DNA from: Psychrobacter pygoscelis
GTDB taxonomy: Bacteria > Pseudomonadota > Gammaproteobacteria > Pseudomonadales > Moraxellaceae
NCBI RefSeq assembly: GCF_004335015.1
Contig: NZ_RQRU01000002.1
Location: 806,001-870,000, forward strand
Length of the DNA stretch: 64,000 nt
Direction of reading: 5' to 3'
The notes below the pieces were generated by a model. It made no database searches and was not told where the DNA came from. It saw only the letters and a program-made list of their open reading frames with translations. This document shows, piece after piece, positions 9,536 to 18,156 of this stretch. The translations under genes and the position numbers were made by a program. Each line of letters begins with the position of its first letter. Within the stretch, counting starts at the first letter, position 1.

Positions 9536-10684
9536 ATGGATAAAACATCAAAAATGACTAAATCCCTAAGCAACAATACAGTAAAGTCGCCATTATTTAG
9601 ACGACTATTGGCCGCCAGTATCGCTGGTGCTATCCTGACGACGGCTTTGACAGCCGTCCCCGCTAGTGCTAACAATCCTGAGCCGACGATTAAGGCTGAC
9701 GCACCCAATCGCTATACAGTCAAAAAAGGCGATACGTTATGGGACATTTCTGGACGTTATCTAAATAGCCCATGGCGCTGGAAAGAGATTTGGGCGACCA
9801 ATAGACAGATTAAAAACCCGCATTTAATCTATCCTGGTGATACGCTTATTATGTGTATTATCCAAGGTAAGACTCTCGTCGGTGTTGATACTGGCGAAGG
9901 CTGCGCTGGTATTGAAAGACAGCTAAATGCGCCGGCGCCTACGCAGTCCGTAACCATCACTGAGTCAGCAAATAGCATCCCGCCAATTCCCCTATCGGCT
10001 ATTCGGCATTGGTTAGACAATACGCTTATTGTGAACCCTGAGGATTTTGCTACCACACCTTATGTGTTAGCTTCTAAAAACCGTAACTTAATTACTGCCA
10101 AAGGTGACAAAATCTATGCCAAAGGTGTGCCTCTTATCGTCGGTCAGCGCTATGGTATCTATCATGAAGGCGACCCATATGTCGATCCTAAGACGCAGCA
10201 GGTTATTGGTCTAGAGGTCACTCAAGTTGCGGCAGGGGTAGTCACCTCAGTCGCGGCTAATGGCGTATCAAGTATCCAGTTGACGGAGACTTTGGGTAAG
10301 GAAGTCCGTGAGGGTGATAGAGTATTCGTTGAGCTGGGTAATAGCGTACCACCAGTATTCTATCCTGCCCCTGCCAATGTCGATCGCGGTGGTCTTATCG
10401 TTCGGGTTATGGGATCGATTGGCTCAGCTGCCAAAGGTAGTGTGGTCGCCATCAATCTTGGCAGCAATAATGGCGCTAAGCCTGGGGATGTGTTGACGGT
10501 CTATCGCCGAGGCCCTATGGTTCGTGATATCAGAGACAATGACGCTGCGGTTCGATTACCTAGCGAGCCTGCAGGTATGGTTATGGTATTTAAGAGCTTT
10601 GACAATATCAGCTATGCCTATGTCTTAAGCTCAGAGCTGCCATTAAATAAAGGTGACCAGCTATTACCCCCACCTAATTTATAG
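9536..10684 (+). CDS. LysM domain periplasmic/cell-wall protein
   Basis: Exported protein of 382 residues. The N-terminal basic region plus a hydrophobic stretch ending in VPASA-N gives a signal peptide of about 45 residues. A single LysM domain (about residues 60-115) is shown by YTVKKGDTLWDISGRYL, WKEIWATN and the closing NPHLIYPGDTL; it would bind peptidoglycan. The remaining ~260 residues form a region that usually accompanies this LysM type next to dprA; its function is unknown. A later ATG (9554) is a possible alternative start. Gene order LysM-dprA-tsaC is common in related gammaproteobacteria. Separated from dprA by 364 bases containing a terminator-like hairpin, so probably its own unit. 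Confidence 0.85.
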   Translation: MDKTSKMTKSLSNNTVKSPLFRRLLAASIAGAILTTALTAVPASANNPEPTIKADAPNRYTVKKGDTLWDISGRYLNSPWRWKEIWATNRQIKNPHLIYPGDTLIMCIIQGKTLVGVDTGEGCAGIERQLNAPAPTQSVTITESANSIPPIPLSAIRHWLDNTLIVNPEDFATTPYVLASKNRNLITAKGDKIYAKGVPLIVGQRYGIYHEGDPYVDPKTQQVIGLEVTQVAAGVVTSVAANGVSSIQLTETLGKEVREGDRVFVELGNSVPPVFYPAPANVDRGGLIVRVMGSIGSAAKGSVVAINLGSNNGAKPGDVLTVYRRGPMVRDIRDNDAAVRLPSEPAGMVMVFKSFDNISYAYVLSSELPLNKGDQLLPPPNL

Positions 10685-10700
10685 TTTGCAGCGGCTTTAC

Positions 10701-10731
10701 TAGGGTCTGTTCAGCCCTGAAACAGACCCTA
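10701..10731 (+). terminator. Terminator-like hairpin after the LysM gene
   Basis: TAGGGTCTGTT (10701-10711) pairs perfectly with AACAGACCCTA (10721-10731) around a 9-base loop. There is no T tract after it, so termination is uncertain. The remaining bases to 11048 hold no recognisable gene and include the probable dprA promoter. Confidence 0.5.
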
Positions 10732-11048
10732 ATCTATGAGATATGATTGGACAACATAAAGGCAAGTTCGCATTTAGCAATATTGCCCTTTAACGAAGTC
10801 AAAGTAGCTTTTCATCAAACTTTGTGAGTTTCTAGATGCTATGTAGCCCGTGCATAATCATCTGTGCATAGTCTTTGCAAGAGAGTCTTGGAACGTCTAA
10901 TTTGATCGACAAAGCTTATGTTAAATCTCGTGAGTCAAATGACAATATAGCGCAAAAGTGAGAGTACAACTATTTGTAAAGAATAGACGGCTAGCAATAG
11001 CCTCGAGACTGGGTGAGCAAATCAATTTAATCTATTAAAGTGGTGCTA

Positions 11049-12380
11049 ATGAAGCTACCTATATCGCGAATATTGACCCCTGCAGCGTCGTCTTTACCGA
11101 TATCTTCATCGGCACCCTCTTCATCGTCTTCTTTGACAGCGGCTCAACGTGATATTCTGATCTTATGGCATCAAGTCAACGCTTCGTTATCGGCCTATGC
11201 CAAGCTTATTGATACTTTTGGCTCAGCGACTGCCGCGTTATCTGCATCACGCAGTGATTGGCAGTCGCTAAATCTTCATCATAGACATCTGAGCCGATTT
11301 GATAAGCGCAGCTTAGCTGAACAAGCCACCGCCGCGACTGAAGAGGCATTAAATAAAGGTCAGTACCATATCCTCTTCAAAGGCGAGCCTGAATACCCCG
11401 CAAGGCTAAATCAACTTTATGACCCGCCGCCGATACTATTTTACCGTGGTAATCTTCTCAGACTGCACGAAGCACAAATTGCTATTGTTGGCACACGAAA
11501 GCCGACACCACAAGCACTAAAAATAACCTTTGATTTAGCGCAGTATTTAGCACAGGCAGGTTACGTCATTACTAGTGGCCTTGCTATGGGCGTTGACAGA
11601 CAAGCCCATTTAGGTGCGTTGGCGTCAGCAGAGACTTCGGCATTGGCAGTAGACAACGATAGCTACTGTGGCCGGACTGTTGGGGTGATGGGTACGGGGA
11701 TTGATGTCTGTTACCCCAAACACCATGACGATTTATTTGCACAAATTATCCACCAAGGCGGCTGCTTAATCTCAGAGTTACTGCCAGGAACGCCGCCGAA
11801 CAAACATACCTTTCCTCGGCGTAATCGCTTAGTAGCGGGGTTGAGCCTCGCCACTGTCGTCACCGAAGCCGCTGTTAAGAGTGGCTCGCTGATCACAGCT
11901 AGGCTGACCTCAGAGCAAGGCAAGCAAGTTTTCGCGATTCCCAGTCATATCGATAATTCCAATGCTGAAGGTTGTCATCACTTGATCCGGGAGGGAGCGA
12001 CGCTAGTCTATCACCCTGATCAAATCATTGAAGATGTCCAGATCCAAGAGGGGCGATCACCCCGTGCAGCCACCTTAGTAGCTCGTCAAAAGCAAACCAA
12101 AGATCTGGCTAAAGTATCGGGTACTTCAAATTCGCAGTCGGCTTCTGACCAAGCAACAAATAGGGCATTTGACGATTTGCCTAAGTCGGCCCCTACTAGC
12201 CAAGTTGATATACCAGCACACTTAACCCAGCTTTTCGCGCAGTTAGACTGGTCAGGTCAAGACTTGGATGCACTTATTGCCGCCACGGATCTGGATACGC
12301 CAAGTGCACTTAGTCAGTTGATGGAGCTAGAGCTTTTGGGCGTCGTTACTCAGCAAGGTGGCCGCTATTTTCGGGTATAA
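11049..12380 (+). CDS. dprA: DNA-processing protein DprA
   Basis: Binds incoming single-stranded DNA and loads RecA during natural transformation. A SAM-like N-terminal domain (about 30-110) is followed by the DprA Rossmann fold with IVGTRKPTP near residue 150, TSGLAMGVDRQAHLGAL, GVMGTGIDVCYP, TFPRRNRLVAGLS, ALVVEA-like TEAAVKSGSLITA, and HHLIREGATLV. A C-terminal winged helix (about 380-443) ends in GGRYFRV. In-frame GTG codons at 11040 and 11043 are alternative starts; no site has a strong Shine-Dalgarno. Together with comM further along, it is consistent with natural competence, which is known in this family. tsaC follows after 66 bases. Confidence 0.94.
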   Translation: MKLPISRILTPAASSLPISSSAPSSSSSLTAAQRDILILWHQVNASLSAYAKLIDTFGSATAALSASRSDWQSLNLHHRHLSRFDKRSLAEQATAATEEALNKGQYHILFKGEPEYPARLNQLYDPPPILFYRGNLLRLHEAQIAIVGTRKPTPQALKITFDLAQYLAQAGYVITSGLAMGVDRQAHLGALASAETSALAVDNDSYCGRTVGVMGTGIDVCYPKHHDDLFAQIIHQGGCLISELLPGTPPNKHTFPRRNRLVAGLSLATVVTEAAVKSGSLITARLTSEQGKQVFAIPSHIDNSNAEGCHHLIREGATLVYHPDQIIEDVQIQEGRSPRAATLVARQKQTKDLAKVSGTSNSQSASDQATNRAFDDLPKSAPTSQVDIPAHLTQLFAQLDWSGQDLDALIAATDLDTPSALSQLMELELLGVVTQQGGRYFRV

Positions 12381-12446
12381 TCGCCGGTACTGTGCTTACT
12401 GCATTTCTTAATCCTACTCATTTTGCTTTTACTATTAAGCCCTGCT

Positions 12447-13094
12447 ATGCCAACTTCAAATGATATTAACGCGACTCACTCTACTGCCAGTAGGATAACT
12501 CGGTCCGCTACTGAGGCCGCCGAGATGTTGAGGCAAGGGGCTTTATTGGCTTATCCTACTGAGAGCGTCTGGGGTATTGGCTGTGATGCTTATTGTGAGG
12601 CCGCCGTTATGCAGGTGTTGACCATTAAGCAGCGGCCTATGGATAAAGGCATGATTGTTATCACTGATAGCGCCGAGCGCATCACAGCGTTGCTGGCCGG
12701 ACTGTCAAAGTCACAGCGTTCACAAGTGGTGAGTAGCTGGCAAGATAATCATCGGGGGGACTTGCAGCAAGCCCAGACTTGGCTGCTACCCGTACCTTCT
12801 AGTCTAACGGTATCTGTCCCAAAATGGATCACGGGTCAGCACCCGTCAGTAGCCGTCCGAGTTATTACTCATCCGCTAATCCGCCAGCTTTGTGCGCAGT
12901 TGATTAGTGAGAGCAACCCCTTCGGCTTTATTGTTTCGACCAGCTGCAACCCATCAGGGCAGCCACCTGCGACCACCATTAATGAGGCGTATGGTTATTT
13001 TGGCAAGCAAATTGGCTACCTTGATGCACCGACTTTAGGCTACACGCAGCCCAGTCGGATTCGTGATGCATTAACAGGACAGACTATTAGATAA
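12447..13094 (+). CDS. tsaC: Threonylcarbamoyl-AMP synthase (TsaC/YrdC type)
   Basis: Makes threonylcarbamoyl-AMP from threonine, bicarbonate and ATP for the t6A37 modification of ANN-decoding tRNAs. The YrdC fold is shown by LLAYPTESVWGIGCDAY near residue 40, IKQRPMDKGMIVIT, VPKWITGQHPSVAVRV and FIVSTSCNPSGQPPATT. At 215 residues it is close to short TsaC proteins and lacks the C-terminal Sua5 domain. The ATG at 12447 is chosen over an upstream TTG (12423) lying in a hydrophobic stretch not typical of the family. Likely cotranscribed with dprA. Confidence 0.93.
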   Translation: MPTSNDINATHSTASRITRSATEAAEMLRQGALLAYPTESVWGIGCDAYCEAAVMQVLTIKQRPMDKGMIVITDSAERITALLAGLSKSQRSQVVSSWQDNHRGDLQQAQTWLLPVPSSLTVSVPKWITGQHPSVAVRVITHPLIRQLCAQLISESNPFGFIVSTSCNPSGQPPATTINEAYGYFGKQIGYLDAPTLGYTQPSRIRDALTGQTIR

Positions 13095-13142
13095 AGGGGT
13101 AACGTATGATTGTGATAATTCAATTAAGTAGATTTTAGTTAT

Positions 13143-13164
13143 TTCATTATTGACAGAAATAAAA
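13143..13164 (+). promoter_or_regulatory. Local regulon motif, copy A (before the GbsR-like gene)
   Basis: TTCATTATTGACAGAAAT followed by AAAA, starting 107 bases before the ATG of the regulator gene. It belongs to a group of four near-identical motifs. TTGACA inside it could be a -35 element, and TTATT...AATAA gives it a partly palindromic character as expected for an operator. Confidence 0.65.
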
Positions 13165-13249
13165 GAATAGTGCATGATGGTTGGTATCAACTGTATTTAT
13201 TATTAATATTTACTCTTTAGTTCGACCCATTAATAAGAAGATCTTAGTC

Positions 13250-13768
13250 ATGAAATTAAATCCAGCGACAGAAAAGTTTATCCTACATTGGGGTGAGATG
13301 GGCACCCAATGGGGGGTGAACCGAACTATGTCGCAGATTCATGCATTACTATATATTATTGGTAAACCGTTAAATGCTGAACAAATTACTGACACCCTAG
13401 GGGTGGCTCGCTCAAATGTCTCGACCAGTATCAAAGAGCTTCAGAACTGGGGACTGGTTCAAAAAGTCTCTATTTTGGGCGATCGCCGTGATCACTTTAC
13501 CACCAATACCGATGTTTGGGAGTTGGCACGAATCATTGTAGTCGAGCGGCAAAAGCGTGAATTAGAGCCGACCGTTAGGTTCTTACAAGAGCTGATGGAC
13601 AGTCCTGAATTTGATCAAGAGAATAAAGAGGTAAAATCACGAATTCGGGAGACCGAAGAGTTTGTTAACACGCTTACTAGCTGGTCGTCAGAGATGCTAA
13701 GACTACCGACCAGTACTCTAAAACGTATTTTAAAGCTTGGCGCTAGTATTAAAAAGTTCTTACGGTAA
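13250..13768 (+). CDS. GbsR/MarR-like transcriptional regulator
   Basis: Predicted DNA-binding regulator of 172 residues. The ATG at 13250, preceded by AAGAAG, is preferred; the longer ORF start lacks homology-like sequence. The N-terminal MKLNPATEKFILHWGEMGTQ and WGVNRTMSQIHALLY are characteristic of GbsR-type MarR-superfamily proteins. A winged helix (about 25-95) includes ADT-like LNAEQITDTLGVARSNVSTS and GDRRDHFTT. The C-terminal half is helical and probably dimerises. Motif A lies 107 bases upstream, and three more copies lie upstream of neighbouring genes, so autoregulation and control of the neighbours is plausible. The ligand is unknown; GbsR of Bacillus senses choline, but no choline genes are seen here. 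Confidence 0.85.
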   Translation: MKLNPATEKFILHWGEMGTQWGVNRTMSQIHALLYIIGKPLNAEQITDTLGVARSNVSTSIKELQNWGLVQKVSILGDRRDHFTTNTDVWELARIIVVERQKRELEPTVRFLQELMDSPEFDQENKEVKSRIRETEEFVNTLTSWSSEMLRLPTSTLKRILKLGASIKKFLR

Positions 13769-13807
13769 TCACTACCTATTAAATAAATAAAAAATTTACT
13801 TATATGT

Positions 13808-13825
13808 TTCAGTATTAACAGAAAT
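13808..13825 (+). promoter_or_regulatory. Local regulon motif, copy B
   Basis: TTCAGTATTAACAGAAAT, 112 bases before the ATG at 13920. It differs from copy A at two positions. Confidence 0.6.
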
Positions 13826-13919
13826 TTATAAAAATATTGAAAGTTTTGATAAACTTAAGTTGTTGGAGCAAGGCAGTTAGTCTTATCTCTATATAGTACT
13901 ACCGCCATGGAGCCACAAG

Positions 13920-14463
13920 ATGAAGGTCATCAACCGCGATAGTCATCACTTAGTAGGTAATGCGTTGAGCGATACAGATGCCGCTAGTATGCAATTGTTT
14001 CAGGACGAACTAGCCTTTACTCAGCCGGTTCAAGACCCCCAGAGTACTAATGATAAGGGTTACCCTACGTCTAGTGTCATTATGAAATATCTATTTTTTG
14101 GTGGGCCAATCGGCGGCGGGTTAATAGGGCTGCTAATAGCGATTTTTTTTGGCAATGTTGCCGCTGTGATCATCATTCCCATCGCCATGAATTTATGGGC
14201 TAGGTTTAGGTCTGATTCCGGCGCTACTGACAGGAATTGGAGCAGCATATTTTAAGCTGAAGCGCAGTTATAAAGGTTTGGGCTGCGTAGCTATTCTAGG
14301 AGCATTGATCACTATTATTTATGCCGCCTTATTTGTGATTTGGGGTCATGTTGGACCAAATTATGCTGCCATATTAGTTGCGAGCGTAGTATTGGGTGCG
14401 CTAAGCGCCCTACTTACTGGTTTATTTTCTTTACCTAAATCACTGATTCATTCGGCTGGATAG
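13920..14463 (+). pseudogene. Small membrane protein, apparently frameshifted
   Basis: Two adjacent ORFs look like one gene. The first (ATG 13920, after GGAG) encodes a polar N-terminus and a membrane helix pair ending at IIIPIAMNLWA. The frame then becomes polar and stops at 14255. In the next frame, from about 14200, translation gives LGLGLIPALLTGIGAAYFKLK and continues through 14278-14463 as further hydrophobic segments. The second frame has a TGA at 14188, so a shift must fall between about 14191 and 14216; one extra base in the GGG at 14197-14199 would restore a ~180-residue four-helix protein. Family not recognised. It could be a true pseudogene, a sequencing error, or recoding. It carries regulon motif B. 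Confidence 0.6.
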
Positions 14464-14645
14464 CCGCCAAGTGTTTAAGTCAGTGCTAGATCTAATATTC
14501 ACAGCAATGGGTTTAAAGCTTGATTCCTCTATATTTGCAGGGCACTAGTGCCTAAAACGAGCTTTGACAACGACTAGAAAAGAGTCCACGATATTTATAA
14601 CGGAATACATTATTTTAATGGCTAGAATCAAACAAGGAATGACTT

Positions 14646-15572
14646 ATGAACATCTTAATAAGTGGTGGTAGCGGATTTTTAGGCAGTGCTTTTAGTGACT
14701 GGCTGCAGTCAAATACTGGAATGCCTGTTCATATTACTTGGCTCACCCGTGATGCCAGTCAAGATCATCCTGATTATGTTGCGATGATGAGCTATGACGA
14801 GTTACAAACGACAGCGCTTAAATTCGATGTCATTGTTAACTTGGCAGGAGCTGGGATTGCAGACTCGCGCTGGTCAGATGAGCGTAAGCAGCTATTACTA
14901 GACAGTCGGCTTAAACCTACGCAAGCAATTCTTGACTATATCGCTCGTGTAGAGGTGAATCCTAAGCTATTGGTGAGCGGTTCTGCAATTGGCTGGTACG
15001 GAGCACAGGGACAAATGCCGCTTAATGAAGACAGTGGCTTTAAGACAGATTTTGCCCACGAGCTTTGCGCTACTTGGGAGCAATTGGCTATGAAAGCGAC
15101 AGATTTTGGCGTACCTGTCGCCATCGTTCGCACTGGTGTCGTTATCCACCCTGAGGGCGGGATGCTGGCCAAACTGCTGACCCCATTTAAAATGGGTGCA
15201 GGCGGCAAGCTCGGTAACGGTGAGCAAATTATGAGCTGGATTAGCCGGACAGATTGGATTCGCGCTGCATGGTTTATCATTCAGCAGCAACTCTCCAGTG
15301 CATCTGCAAGTGCAGAAAATGAGTCTGCGAGTACGACAGTTTATAACCTCACCTCACCCAATCCGATAACCAATGCCACTTTTACCAAGGCGGTAGGCAG
15401 CTGGCTTCATCGGCCAACAATTATGACTATGCCCAGTCCTGTACTAAAGCTGATGTTCGGTGAGATGTCGACATTGCTAATCGATGGTCAAAAGGTGCTT
15501 CCGCAGGCGCTTCTTAAGGCAGGGTTTGTCTTTGAGCAACCAACAATTAAAGAAGCACTTGAGGAACAGTGA
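14646..15572 (+). CDS. TIGR01777 family epimerase-like protein (YfcH-like SDR)
   Basis: Extended SDR-fold protein of 308 residues, related to E. coli YfcH. The N-terminus MNILISGGSGFLGSA carries the NAD(P)-binding Gly-rich loop. IVNLAGAGIADSRWS and SGSAIGWYGAQG are family signatures, and a Pro/Leu-rich C-terminal domain ends in AGFVFEQPTIKEAL as in the family. The substrate is unknown. The start has no strong Shine-Dalgarno beyond AAGGAA. It lies within the lipid/membrane cassette but lacks the regulon motif; a TTGACA at 14564 could be part of its own promoter. Confidence 0.88.
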   Translation: MNILISGGSGFLGSAFSDWLQSNTGMPVHITWLTRDASQDHPDYVAMMSYDELQTTALKFDVIVNLAGAGIADSRWSDERKQLLLDSRLKPTQAILDYIARVEVNPKLLVSGSAIGWYGAQGQMPLNEDSGFKTDFAHELCATWEQLAMKATDFGVPVAIVRTGVVIHPEGGMLAKLLTPFKMGAGGKLGNGEQIMSWISRTDWIRAAWFIIQQQLSSASASAENESASTTVYNLTSPNPITNATFTKAVGSWLHRPTIMTMPSPVLKLMFGEMSTLLIDGQKVLPQALLKAGFVFEQPTIKEALEEQ

Positions 15573-15608
15573 GTAGAATAGAGGGATTTTACTGATCGAT
15601 GAATGCTT

Positions 15609-15624
15609 TGTTTCATGTGAAACA
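15609..15624. promoter_or_regulatory. parS-like site
   Basis: TGTTTCATGTGAAACA matches the parS consensus TGTTTCACGTGAAACA at 15 of 16 positions. Confidence 0.7.
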
Positions 15625-15697
15625 CTAATTAATAAGTTATGATTGACCAATCTAAACTAGCATCAGGCAACTATGAGTGAGAGTCAATAAACACATT

Positions 15698-15713
15698 TGT
15701 TCCACGTGAAACA
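15698..15713. promoter_or_regulatory. parS-like site
   Basis: TGTTCCACGTGAAACA matches the consensus at 15 of 16 positions, and the T-to-C variant is common among real parS sites. Spacing to the neighbouring site is 89 bases start to start. Confidence 0.8.
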
Positions 15714-15965
15714 ATATAAAGTGTCCGTAATTGTATAGTTTGATATACAGGTTAACTGTAAAAGTTAGTAGTCAATAAGGGCTGATAAAAAACAGCTAAA
15801 TCAGCACTGATTACGGTTATCACAAGACCGAGACAACGCTATCAAGTAGCCCTTATTTATCACGTAGGGTCACCATAATCTTCGCAGTACTTGATGGTAT
15901 AAGCGCTGCGTTATCAATGGACTCATAGCACTTTTTAAGTATTGACTTGTTTTTTACCATAACAC

Positions 15966-15987
15966 TTCATTATTGATAGAAATAAAT
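15966..15987 (+). promoter_or_regulatory. Local regulon motif, copy C
   Basis: TTCATTATTGATAGAAAT followed by AAAT, 108 bases before the ATG of the DoxX-like gene. One base differs from copy A. Confidence 0.65.
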
Positions 15988-16073
15988 AAAATCTATAGAG
16001 CAATGGCTATAACTAACTAGGATAGCTATTACAGTACTGGCAGGTTATCAATGTAGACAGTCGAGGCAGCGCT

Positions 16074-16454
16074 ATGCTATTACCAAAACCTCCCAACTAT
16101 TTATACCTCAGTGTAGCAACGCTATGGTTATACAGTGGCATTGTTCCCGTATTGTTCGCACCAGTACCTTCACTTGAGATGTTGATGCGATTAGGAGTAG
16201 CGACGCCTTATAGAGTGCCACTATTTATAGTAGCAGCTATATTAGACGTCACGTTGGGCCTACTGATTTTGACAAGGAAATCCAACCGTGCTTGGCTATG
16301 GTTATTACAGTTTTTTGTGGTAGCAGGTTATAGCATTATTGTTGGTGTGGCATTACCAGAGAACTGGATACATCCTTTTGCGCCTTTGATTAAGAACATT
16401 CCCATCATGGCATTACTATTTTATTTGTATCAAGTGCATTTATTTAACTATTAA
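16074..16454 (+). CDS. DoxX-like membrane protein
   Basis: Integral membrane protein of 126 residues with four predicted helices (about 10-30, 45-65, 75-95, 100-122). The pattern LYLSVATLWLYSGIVP, TPYRVPLFIVAAILDVTLG and the Pro-rich loop ENWIHPFAPLIKNIP resembles the DoxX-like family, whose members have no settled function. It carries motif C and precedes a DUF2269 gene, a common neighbour of this family. Confidence 0.75.
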   Translation: MLLPKPPNYLYLSVATLWLYSGIVPVLFAPVPSLEMLMRLGVATPYRVPLFIVAAILDVTLGLLILTRKSNRAWLWLLQFFVVAGYSIIVGVALPENWIHPFAPLIKNIPIMALLFYLYQVHLFNY

Positions 16455-16469
16455 TTTTTAACTATTAAT

Positions 16470-16487
16470 TTCTATTTGTACTGAAAT
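16470..16487 (+). promoter_or_regulatory. Possible degenerate regulon motif, copy E
   Basis: TTCTATTTGTACTGAAAT matches the motif at about 12 of 18 positions and lies 115 bases before the DUF2269 start, close to the spacing of the better copies. Confidence 0.3.
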
Positions 16488-16584
16488 TTATGAATAAAAA
16501 TACTGCGAACTAAATAGTAAATCGAGTGACTCGTTTATGCGTCATAGCTCGATCGGATCGAATAGCACTAGGAGGCAATAGTTT

Positions 16585-17055
16585 ATGACACTCTATCTCA
16601 TTATTAAGACCTTACATATTCTATCTGCCACTTTAATTATGGGAACGGGATTGGGAACGGCGTTCTATTTATTTGTCACCAACCGTAGTGGCAGTATTCC
16701 CGCCCAGTCGGTGGTGAGTAAATGGGTGTGCAAGGCTGATTGGTGGTTCACGACCCCTGCTGTAGTATTTCAGCCATTATCAGGGTTATGGCTAGCCAAC
16801 TATATTCAGATGCCCCTTACTGCCACTTGGATTTGGCTCTCCTTTGCTTTGTTTGTCTTTGCTGGACTTTGTTGGTTACCCGTAGTGGTCTGGCAAATAA
16901 AGATGCGAAATATTGCTGCCGAGACGCTAGATAGTGAGGCTTCCGAGCTACCAAGTCGCTACTGGCAATTGGCGCGGCGTTGGGAGTTACTCGGCTACCC
17001 TGCATTTAGCGCCGTGATTATGATTTTCTTCTTAATGGTCATAAAGCCAATGTAA
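16585..17055 (+). CDS. DUF2269 family membrane protein
   Basis: Integral membrane protein of 156 residues preceded by AGGAGG. Four hydrophobic segments (about 5-28, 52-72, 80-103, 132-154) and the start YLIIKTLHILSATLIMGTGLG are typical of DUF2269. His11 and the Trp-rich DWWFTTPAVVFQP loop are probably conserved. Function unknown; members often occur beside DoxX-like and NAD(P)-binding proteins, as here. Followed after 16 bases by the NDUFA9-like gene, so the two are probably one operon. Confidence 0.8.
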   Translation: MTLYLIIKTLHILSATLIMGTGLGTAFYLFVTNRSGSIPAQSVVSKWVCKADWWFTTPAVVFQPLSGLWLANYIQMPLTATWIWLSFALFVFAGLCWLPVVVWQIKMRNIAAETLDSEASELPSRYWQLARRWELLGYPAFSAVIMIFFLMVIKPM

Positions 17056-17071
17056 TATTTATGAAGGAGTA

Positions 17072-17962
17072 ATGGGTGTGACTGCTAGTAGCAAAACCAG
17101 CAAAACCAGCAAAACGATATTATTGCTAGGCAGCTCGGGATTTATAGGTCAGCAGGTAAGGCTACGCTTAGCTGCAGCAGGCGGGCTATTGCGCCTGCCA
17201 CAGCGCCAGCAAATTGACTTCACTAATCTAGATATGTCTAGTATCGCCTCATTACTTCAAGGTGTCGATGTGATTATCAATATGGTGGGCATTATGAGTC
17301 AGAATAATACATTGCTAGAGCAGGTTCATCATCACGCACCGCGGCAGATTGCCGCACTCGCTAAGCAGGCTGGCGTTAGTCACTGGATCAATCTATCGGC
17401 TTTGGGTGCGGCGGCCAGTCACAAGGTCGCCTTTGTCGGCAGTAAAGGTCGCGGAGATGCGGCATTAGGCCAGTTAGCAGATGATAACTTTCAGGTCAGT
17501 GTGGTTCGACCATCCCTTGTATTTGGTCGCGGCGGTGCCAGCTGTGAGTTATTTATCAAGCTTGCTCGCTTACCCGTATTGGCCATGCCAAAAGCTGGCG
17601 GCTATAGCATTCAACCCGTGCATGTCGATGATGTGGCACAAGGTCTAACCAATCTAGCTCTCGGCTCGGCCTTTAATGCAGCAGCGACCACGATTCCCTT
17701 TACTGGAGCAGAGGTATGTACGGTCGCGCAATATATCCGTATGCTACGGCAAAACATCTATCAGCAGCGTACTCTGACGGTATTATCAGTGCCGATGAAT
17801 GTCGCTAAAGTGGGCGTTACCATACTCAGTTGCTGCACCGACAATATGATTAGCCTAGATAGCTTGACCTTACTAACAGAAGGCTCAATAGCCAGTAATC
17901 AAAAATTTACTGAGTTATTAGGGCGCTCCCCTTTAGGCTATCAATCCTTCATAAATAGATGA
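17072..17962 (+). CDS. NDUFA9-like NAD(P)-binding protein
   Basis: Atypical SDR of 296 residues, start supported by AAGGAG. LLLGSSGFIGQQV near residue 15 is the nucleotide-binding loop; VDVIINMVGIM, LSALGAAASHKVAF, VVRPSLVFGRGG and IQPVHVDDVAQG match the complex I NDUFA9-like/ubiquinone-associated SDR group. The substrate is not known. No membrane helix is obvious. Operon with the DUF2269 gene. In this setting it might act on a lipid or quinone, which is inference only. Confidence 0.82.
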   Translation: MGVTASSKTSKTSKTILLLGSSGFIGQQVRLRLAAAGGLLRLPQRQQIDFTNLDMSSIASLLQGVDVIINMVGIMSQNNTLLEQVHHHAPRQIAALAKQAGVSHWINLSALGAAASHKVAFVGSKGRGDAALGQLADDNFQVSVVRPSLVFGRGGASCELFIKLARLPVLAMPKAGGYSIQPVHVDDVAQGLTNLALGSAFNAAATTIPFTGAEVCTVAQYIRMLRQNIYQQRTLTVLSVPMNVAKVGVTILSCCTDNMISLDSLTLLTEGSIASNQKFTELLGRSPLGYQSFINR

Positions 17963-17996
17963 TCCACATAATTTTATAGGGATAAAGTTTCACAGG

Positions 17997-18027
17997 AGCA
18001 ATGTTTTATAGAAGCAATGTTTTATAG
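17997..18027. repeat. Short tandem repeat
   Basis: AGCAATGTTTTATAG occurs twice with a period of 16 bases, upstream of motif D and the desaturase. Confidence 0.6.
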
Positions 18028-18046
18028 GAAAAATAGCTTTATAAAC

Positions 18047-18068
18047 TTCAGTTTTGACAGAAATAAAA
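18047..18068 (+). promoter_or_regulatory. Local regulon motif, copy D
   Basis: TTCAGTTTTGACAGAAAT followed by AAAA, 110 bases before the desaturase start. Two bases differ from copy A. Confidence 0.65.
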
Positions 18069-18156
18069 TAACATTGATTGTATTGAAGTAGGGCTCTAGC
18101 TCTCTTTTCACGGCTTGCTAACTATGTAGGGTTTACCACCTATTAAGGAGCACATC

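Larger units (their letters stand above)
15573..16073. other. Intergenic region with two parS-like sites
   Basis: 501 bases without a supportable ORF. It holds two ParB-site-like 16-mers and, near its end, regulon motif C. Confidence 0.7.

Noticed and set aside
14564..14569. TTGACA before the TIGR01777 gene as another regulon motif
   Set aside because: Flanking bases do not match and the distance (82) differs from the group.
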